From Sipunculus nudus (Eukaryota; Annelida; Sipuncula; Golfingiida; Sipunculidae): a stretch of DNA of 64,000 nucleotides. Numbering within the stretch: position 1 is the first letter of the stretch; each line of letters starts with the position of its first letter. The stretch is taken from NCBI GenBank assembly GCA_026874595.1, contig CM049320.1, forward strand, positions 42,296,714 through 42,360,713, read 5' to 3'. The notes under the pieces were generated by a model. The model was not told the origin of the DNA. It searched no databases and worked only from the letters and a program-made list of their open reading frames with translations. Positions 57,745 to 64,000 of the stretch are shown here, one piece after another. Both the position numbers and the translations under genes were made by a program.

Positions 57745-60430
57745 GGTTTTTTTTGCGGAGCCCCTCATATGGTAAACATATGTATATAAACAAAACGAAG
57801 CGCCTTTTGTGGCCTATTTTAATAGTATTTGTAAGAAAGGTCTAAAAGATTTTCTTTAGTTAATAGACGGGAGATCTAGAACAGACACTTCCACCAGTTG
57901 GAAGCAGAAATAGAACTAAGCTAGCGTGACCAATGGAGTGCACTTTCTAGAACATGAACCAACATGAGCGTGACCACTGGAGTGCCCTTTTCTAAACATG
58001 AACTTCGTAAATTAACTTTTTTTCTGCCATAACTTTTTTTAATGAACATTTGCATTTCTTCAACATATTTAAGCGAAATTCTGAGATAACATTAACCAGT
58101 CGCGGTGTTGCTATTTGTGCTAAGGTAATCCTAGTGTAGACTCGAGCCCGCTTTTACAGGGGCCTTGACTCGGAGGTGATGGGCTCGGACATGGTCGTGG
58201 ACTCTGAGGTCATCAGACAAGATGTTCATGTTCTGATGATTAGACCAGAGTCAATCGAGACCTGTCTGTCTGATGGTACCCCTTAAAATGGCCGTAAGGA
58301 GATAAAAACATACAGGTTTCGCCTTTTAGGTGCCCGGATTTGGATTGTTTAGGAAGATGACGTTCTGAATGACAAGCATTGTTCACTAGATTATTTCTGA
58401 TCGTGATAGAAGAAAGATGTAGAAGAAAGAAAGATACAGAAACGTGTTTTTATTTTTTATACTCTTTTTAGATAGATTTGGATTCAGGAGTCGGATTCCT
58501 AGAGGATTGTATAGGACTCGAACTTCAAAGAACCCGACTCTCCCGGCTTGGACACGCGGACTCAGACTGCATGGGTGCATGGGCTTGATTCTCACGTTTC
58601 AGTGCAGTGTTCACTTGGCTCATTCAGTGAGATCTATGAAGCAACGATTACGACTAACGTCTCATTCTTTTCCACAGGTGTCACATATCGAGTGTACACA
58701 GAATATCCAGCATCAATTTCTACTGTTGGTGAAGGCCTCTTGGTCGATAGCTGAGCGGTGTAAAGCATACAGCATAGATCATGATGTTTTATTCATCAAT
58801 AGTATCATGCAAATTGCTACCGGCCCAGCACTGCGGCGTCACTGATGTAAGGCGTGTGTGTAAACAGGAACACGTTTAGCGGCAGTTTTCTCCTTTAACG
58901 TATAAAAGTCAGCTGAGACCAGTCCTACCAAAGACGACACTAAAATTCTTGACATGGATAAACTATTTTCGTAGTTATAAACAGTTATAAATCTCCTCTT
59001 GGCTTATAAGTATCATGTCACCTAGGATAAAACAATTGTGCATTATGTTTGTTTTCTGTCTAATGATACCTGAGGTGTGCCAAAAAAAGAGATTTCCTTA
59101 AAGCCTTATAACTCAGCATGTTGGTAAATGTTCCCGACATCATATTTTTAAATGTCCTTGCATGTTAGTTGAATATCCCACGGGTTATGTGATTGATAGA
59201 TGAGTCGTGCAAGCCACTGGAAAAGACGGTGTTTATCGAAGAGATTATACTCCCTCCGCAGTGCTCGTAAAGTGCATGCATACTCTTTTTACCTCGGGTA
59301 GAAATGAATGCAACCCATAACTAAAGAATAAAGAGTTTACTCTGTATGGGAGAGGTTTTTTAATTTGTTCATTCATACATTTGCATTTACCATTAAGTTT
59401 TCCTGTTGTTTACACAAAGGAAAAGGCGGCGGTGGGGGGGGGGGGGGGGGGGGGGTTCTTACCCAGGAGGGCAAATGATAAACCTAAAAACAGGTTCCCA
59501 AGTCCGGAAAAGGGAGGGTTCCAGGCCGCAAAATTTTGTCTGAAACCCTTATAAATAGGTTTCGGCGGATGGAAAGATGGGGGGGGGGGGGGGGTCCGGA
59601 CCCCCTGGATCCCCCCACCCGGATCCGATACTGTGTATGATTGGTGGTCTTTGCAGTGCGGTTTTCTGTATGACTGCTGTTACAACACAAAGTAGACGCT
59701 ATCATTCAAATAAAGATGTCTATTTTGCCGTTTCTGCATGGGCTTTGACACATTTTTTATCTTCAATTGGAATTATGTGTCAAGGTTATTTGGTTAAATG
59801 ATACGAGACAGTTAAAAACGAATGGGGCAATTACTTTATCGCCGGTCAGTCAACTCTACAAACCATCATTTTGCGTTTTTAATATGATTCCAATAGGCGG
59901 AATAAATGTGCTAGCTTAGATGTTATAGAACATAATGACGTTAAGACCTCTTTGCATGGCGAACATTTCCATATGCCTCCACATGAGAACCAGGCTGTAT
60001 TTTTCCCGGAACATGCAGCCATTAACGTAACGTATAATCGCAATAAATATATTAATCACCGTGGCTGTTTTAATATATATGGCAGGGCTGCACACGTCTA
60101 CTTCGCCTATGAACTGTGCCTCGACTGAGCGTCAGGACCCGTGGTTCAGTTGTGTATATAATTCAATATCATACAATATAATATAACGTAGCGTATAATA
60201 TGGCAATGGCTAAATTATTATACCCTTAAATGTATTATTACTGTTTATTTTTACATATATTAACTGTATTAAACTTCTGTTCATGAAGTGGATGGGCTGA
60301 AGAAGTCATGATAACAAATGATAACATAACAAGAGAAGAAAAGAAGTATACAAAAACATAAATTTTGTTCAGAATCAAAAGAAAGATAAGAAATCAGTAT
60401 GAGAAGATAAAAGCGTGCAAAGTTCATAAT
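57745..60430. other. Intron of the coiled-coil gene, no supported exon
   Basis: Contains a 35-bp tandem duplication of AGCGTGACCA.TGGAGTGC (about 57923-57990) and degenerate GACTCGGA/TCCGGACTC-type repeats (58140-58220, 58480-58580) shared with 53080-53150. It also has poly-G runs at 59436-59456 and 59579-59594. Short open frames only. Confidence 0.3.
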
Positions 60431-60436
60431 CCTTAC

Positions 60437-60523
60437 CTGGCGCCATAAATTCATTGAAGCATATAAGAACATAATCCGTGTAGCTCTACCTGGGGTATCT
60501 AATTCAAGTCTCAAGTTGCTCAT
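60437..60523 (-). CDS. Unidentified coiled-coil protein, candidate first coding exon
   Basis: An ATG at 60523-60521 opens MSNLRLELDTPGRATRIMFL, continues YASMNLWRQ and reaches a consensus donor CAG-GTAAGG in phase 0. In-frame stops lie just upstream (TGA and TAG within 45 nt), so translation starts here if the exon is real. A TTTTTTTAG acceptor at about 60570 could supply a leader exon. The start context has T at -3, which is weak. The link to the 54.8-kb exon rests on phase only. Confidence 0.45.
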
Positions 60524-61424
60524 TAATACATACCGAAAGGGGACACGAGTTCAACTGGGACATAACTACCTAAAAAAACCTCCTGCACCATACGTGTCAA
60601 ACGTAAGTATGGCTTATTTATTCTGGGATTTGATGAGGGTACCGGATTAAACATTATTAAGACGTATATGTGACAGGTCTCGATGAGATTTGCATAAACA
60701 CAATACGTTCAGCTCATTAGTGTTGCCAACAGTCGAGCCAGTCGATTGTTGAAGTAAACAAAGATCAAGGTTTATTTGTCACACAGATATAGTTGTGAAA
60801 TAAATGAGATTTCTCGTGACTAGAGATTAAAAAGGCATTTAGACATTACCACCAAAGGCAAACAGCGTTATGATCAGCCTCATTATTTACTGTTTAAAAC
60901 TGATCTGAGCTGTTCTCTTATGTACATGTAACATAAGACGCAGTAATACAGTAAGCCATTTATGAAAAAAATAATAGCTTTAACATTCGGCCATGATAAT
61001 TTTTTCCTTTTTCGGGACCTGCAAATGATATATAACCGTAAATTTGCCAGCTGAAAGTTGGTCTGTCAATTAAGAAAAATAGGGGAAAGCCTTCCAATCC
61101 CCACTCCCGTTCGATCGGTACGCTCTTTTGTATGTCAGGGCATTATCCGTGTAATTTTGGATCCGTCCTCCTTTTAGGATTTCTGGATCCGAAGCTGATT
61201 ATCATTATATTTTTATTAACAAATATAGGGCAGAATCTGAACCGCGACTACCTACAGTGATTTCCAATCAATTTAATACAACAGAACACACTGGACATAT
61301 TTTACATATAATGTTGCTCTTGTAACCTGAACAGTTCACGGAACTATATATCAGTGTGAAGTTTTCGTTGGGTTCGGATATCCACCTTGATCCGGAAAAC
61401 ATGTTATCCACGGAGAGCAAAAGT

Positions 61425-61690
61425 TCCCAGCAAAACGATCCCGGTACACGGACTTAGTGTCTAAAAATCACTTATTTTAGACGTTGTTATGGTTGTGTGT
61501 CGGTAAACAGAGTCCTCCTGTGTCTATTAACCATAACCAGACTGCGTGACTAGAGGTCGGATCTTGCACAGGCAAGACAACTAAGTAGAATAAATGTGAA
61601 GGAAGAAACAAAGAAAAAAATTCCTGATGGAAGCTTGGGAAAAAAAATCTCCATTGGTGAAGTTATACGTACAGCCACAAGGTGGCATGT
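61425..61690 (+). repeat. Dispersed repeat with CCACAAGGTGGC core, long copy
   Basis: Combines CCCAGCAAAACGATCCCGGTACACGGACT (shared with 6255 and 28679), a GTAAACAGAGTCCTCC/ATTAACCATAAC hairpin-like part, and the GGTCGGATCTTGCACAGG...CACAAGGTGGCATGTG part shared with 7551-7860 and 18350-18560. It shows that those fragments belong to one family. Confidence 0.6.
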
Positions 61691-61697
61691 GTCACGA

Positions 61698-61910
61698 CCC
61701 ATAATGTAATAACCGGCCCATAAGGTATTAACGGCCCATATTGTAATAAAAACGACCCATTATGTAATAATGGCCTATAATGTAATAAAAACGGCCCATA
61801 TTGTAATAACCATACGCTGCCAATATTGTTATAAAATCGCAGGTGGGTTAAACGGCCCATATTGTAATAAAATCGCAGGTGGGTAAAACGGCCAATAATT
61901 TTATAATTCA
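61698..61910. repeat. Minisatellite, AACGGCCCATATTGTAATAA unit
   Basis: About nine imperfect units of 20-28 bp, two with an inserted ATCGCAGGTGGGT. The minus-strand open frame over it is an artefact of the repeat. Confidence 0.8.
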
Positions 61911-62149
61911 AATTTCATGCAAATTAACTTAGACAATTCAAATATTGACTTCTCGTGACAGGAATGTGTAAGTGAACATACATGTATGAAAAACCACTGG
62001 ATTACATAATAACTATCTGTTTAAAACGGTGACCAAGCTAATATGAGCGCAAATGAATTTTGGTTGGCTGAAAACACCTTAATATTTGTTCTGGGAACAT
62101 TTCTTTTATATATATATATGTAAATTTTTTTGTCAATTTTAACAGATAA

Positions 62150-62205
62150 AATATACAAAACTCTCATTATCGATACATTTAACAAAACTCTCATTATCGA
62201 TACAT
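62150..62205. repeat. 27-bp perfect tandem duplication
   Basis: AAAACTCTCATTATCGATAC plus ATTTAAC occurs twice, immediately adjacent. Confidence 0.9.
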
Positions 62206-62738
62206 TTAAATGTATTTTAATTCTTTTTAAAATATAAATGAAACTTTAAATTTCAGTGCGTTTTGCTCAATGTATCATAGTGAATATTTTATATGATCTC
62301 TCGAAACCTCCCGAGATTTAGAAATTATAAATGTAGGTACTGCTGCAGTTTTTTGGTGCCCATATATGCATTGGTTAAGATGTCTTTGGTCGATATGTAT
62401 AACACGTCGCATAGATTAAGAGCTTTCAACACATGTATTTGAAGTTAAAACCTGGATGCGTCATTCGTGCGATTCAAGAGTGACACTTATACAATTTAAT
62501 TTTACAAAAATAACATTACGCCCAAACAAAAAAACAACAATTTGAAAATGCCGGTTTCTGTGTTCTAAAAGTAGAGCATATATATATAGGGCTCAGAGCG
62601 GGGAGATTCAGGGGCGTAGCCAGGATTGAGGGAGGGGCCATGATTAGTGGCGGATCCAGAAATTCGAAAGGGGGGGGGGCTAATATGCATATATGGGTAT
62701 TATGAAAACTGTTATATATACGTATATATGTAATATAT

Positions 62739-62741
62739 ATA

Positions 62742-62780
<39 letters not shown>
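62739..62780. repeat. (ATT)n microsatellite
   Basis: About 14 ATT units, preceded by short TATA runs. Upstream CAGGGGCGTAGCCAGGATTG (62610) and GTGGCGGATCCAG (62643) mark further repeat boundaries. Confidence 0.95.
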
Positions 62781-62781
<1 letters not shown>

Positions 62782-63169
62782 CATTACATTTTAATGTATG
62801 AAAATATGATTTTTTTATTCAATTATGAATCATGGTTTCATTTAGGTTAGTAACAGGTTCATGGGGAGGGAATTGGAGGGGGTATCCCCCTCCCATATTT
62901 TGACATTTTTATATGCAATGTAAAGAGGACATTTGGAGGCAATTTTCACCCCAAAAAATGAGGATTTCCTGTTCCTGAAAAACTTTTCCCTTATGTCTTA
63001 ATTTCCGTTATGTAGTCAAACTGTTGAGAGGTTCAATATTTAATATTTATATTTCTTCAAAGTTAGAATATAAAATTTCAATCGTTTCCAACATGTTAAA
63101 GTCAAAGGCGCATAGGCGCATTTACGTTCATAAATTGCAAAATATTATCTTGGTAAACTTTGCATTTTA

Positions 63170-63440
63170 CCGGGTTACATGGTCTCGACAGCACACATGA
63201 CTCCTTAGTGCACGTGCACATATCGCGGGTTCGAGTACCGGCATCACCAGAGGAGCCGTGAGAGTGTTCACGGTCGACCCCAACCGAGGCCTGGTACTTT
63301 GCAGTAGTTCTGCAAGTGTTCATAAATATCCTAATCCTCAACTAATGAGATTTTTCATGGTCCGCCCCCATCCAGGGTGAGCGCTCTGCATAATGGGAAG
63401 GCTGTGCCCCACAGCCGTGTATCACGTTTGTATCACAAAC
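63170..63440 (+). repeat. Possible tRNA-derived SINE fragment
   Basis: CGGGTTCGAGTACCGG (63226-63241) matches the RNA polymerase III B-box (GGTTCGANNCC). It is followed by AGAGGAGCCGTGAGAGTGTTC and a GC-rich body, unlike the flanks. No convincing A-box or cloverleaf was found, so it is not called as a tRNA. Confidence 0.3.
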
Positions 63441-63648
63441 GAACGCAAAATTTGCGAGTTCCTCCATGTTATGATACAGTGGGGATGATTACACACTGCA
63501 GGTGTGGTAGTTACCTGACACCAGGATATGATATAAATGACACTTAACGTGTGCCCTGTCACGTATCCCTAACCGAGATAGATTTATGCAGATGTACAGA
63601 CAGGTTAAGATTAGTTAAAAGAGCGATTACATCAACAAATATATATAC

Positions 63649-63760
63649 AGTGAAGTCTCGTTATAACGGGGTCTGTTGCAACGGATATACAGTGAAGTCT
63701 CGTTATAATGGGGTCCGTTGCAACGGAAAACTCGAGTTACGGACAAATCTCTAGGAAACG
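63649..63760. mobile_element. Pogo/Tc1-type end with 39-bp duplication
   Basis: CAGTGAAGTCTCGTTATAAC followed by GGGGTC(T/C)GTTGCAACGGA occurs twice in tandem (63649, 63688), preceded by TATA. The pattern resembles the CAGT...AACGGGG ends of pogo-type elements. ATCGTTATAACGAAC at about 63864 may be inverse-end sequence. Confidence 0.45.
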
Positions 63761-64000
63761 AACGAGTGTAAGTTAAAATTGGCATAGATATATCGGAAAA
63801 CAAGAGTTCCGGATCCAAATGGACTTACATGAAACAAACTGAACCTCGCCGATATAGTCAAAATCGTTATAACGAACTTGAGTGGCGGCAGTAAGGTCCA
63901 ACTTTCCCAGTCGTTTCATCTTTGTTAAACCCAGCCGACAATGACAGGCTAATTATTACATGAGAGGGCAGGTTTTCACACCCAGGCAATAGTCAAGTGC

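Noticed and set aside
58444-58845. 133-codon plus-strand frame
   Set aside because: Overlaps degenerate GACTCGG repeats shared with 53.1 and 58.2 kb; no splice or domain evidence.
61663-61911. 82-codon minus-strand frame with repeated PYGP-like motifs
   Set aside because: Translation of the AACGGCCCATATTGTAATAA minisatellite, not a gene.

Overview
The window looks like genomic DNA from a marine invertebrate, probably a lophotrochozoan and most likely a bivalve mollusc. This is inferred from general character and not from a species-specific marker. The DNA is AT-rich. It holds at least a dozen long (TA)n tracts, many poly-G/poly-C runs, short genes split by multi-kb introns, and a dense population of decayed transposons and MITEs. 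There is no operon structure, ribosome-binding site, rRNA gene, CRISPR array or convincing tRNA gene.

Three gene models can be supported. (1) A plus-strand 508-residue open frame (545-2071) encodes a disordered, Ser/Arg/Pro-rich protein. It is either a single-exon gene or the last exon of a larger one. (2) A minus-strand gene with three coding exons (15403-15492, 9708-9784, 2971-3109) encodes a 101-residue secreted precursor with a signal peptide and seven mature-region cysteines. Its cysteine spacing partly matches CART neuropeptides. No exon of it makes a long open frame, so it appears only when both strands are read for splice sites and intron phase. Its 3' end converges with gene 1 and the two poly(A) signals overlap in orientation. 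(3) A minus-strand gene between 60.5 and 42.3 kb has up to five coding exons (60437-60523, 54784-54838, 48161-48280, 46163-46303, 42255-42605). They join with consistent phases into about 251 residues of charged, helical, coiled-coil-like protein that I do not recognise. The last three exons are strong; the first two are weaker.

Layout: 0-0.3 kb, a 42-bp-type minisatellite; 0.5-2.1 kb, gene 1; 3-15.5 kb, gene 2, whose introns carry MITEs, a possible solo LTR and a 355-bp-period diverged tandem array; 16.5-17.6 kb, a pogo/Tigger-type element; 19.8-25.6 kb, a nest of duplicated repeat blocks, a hAT-like element, a second pogo/Tigger element with a transposase remnant, and a truncated AGCTCAGCTGACT element; 26-37 kb, mostly unassigned AT-rich DNA; 37.2-38.2 kb, a 200-bp-period satellite ending in (TA)n; 38.5-40.45 kb, a LINE-tail remnant and an LTR-like block with a TATA box; 42.3-60.5 kb, gene 3, whose introns hold a jockey/CR1-type LINE relic next to a 1.2-kb inverted-repeat element; 61.7-64 kb, minisatellite, SINE-like and pogo-like pieces.

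The three genes show no functional link to one another. The most interesting items are the cryptic secreted-peptide gene, the spliced coiled-coil gene, and several MITE families that contain internal tandem or microsatellite structure.
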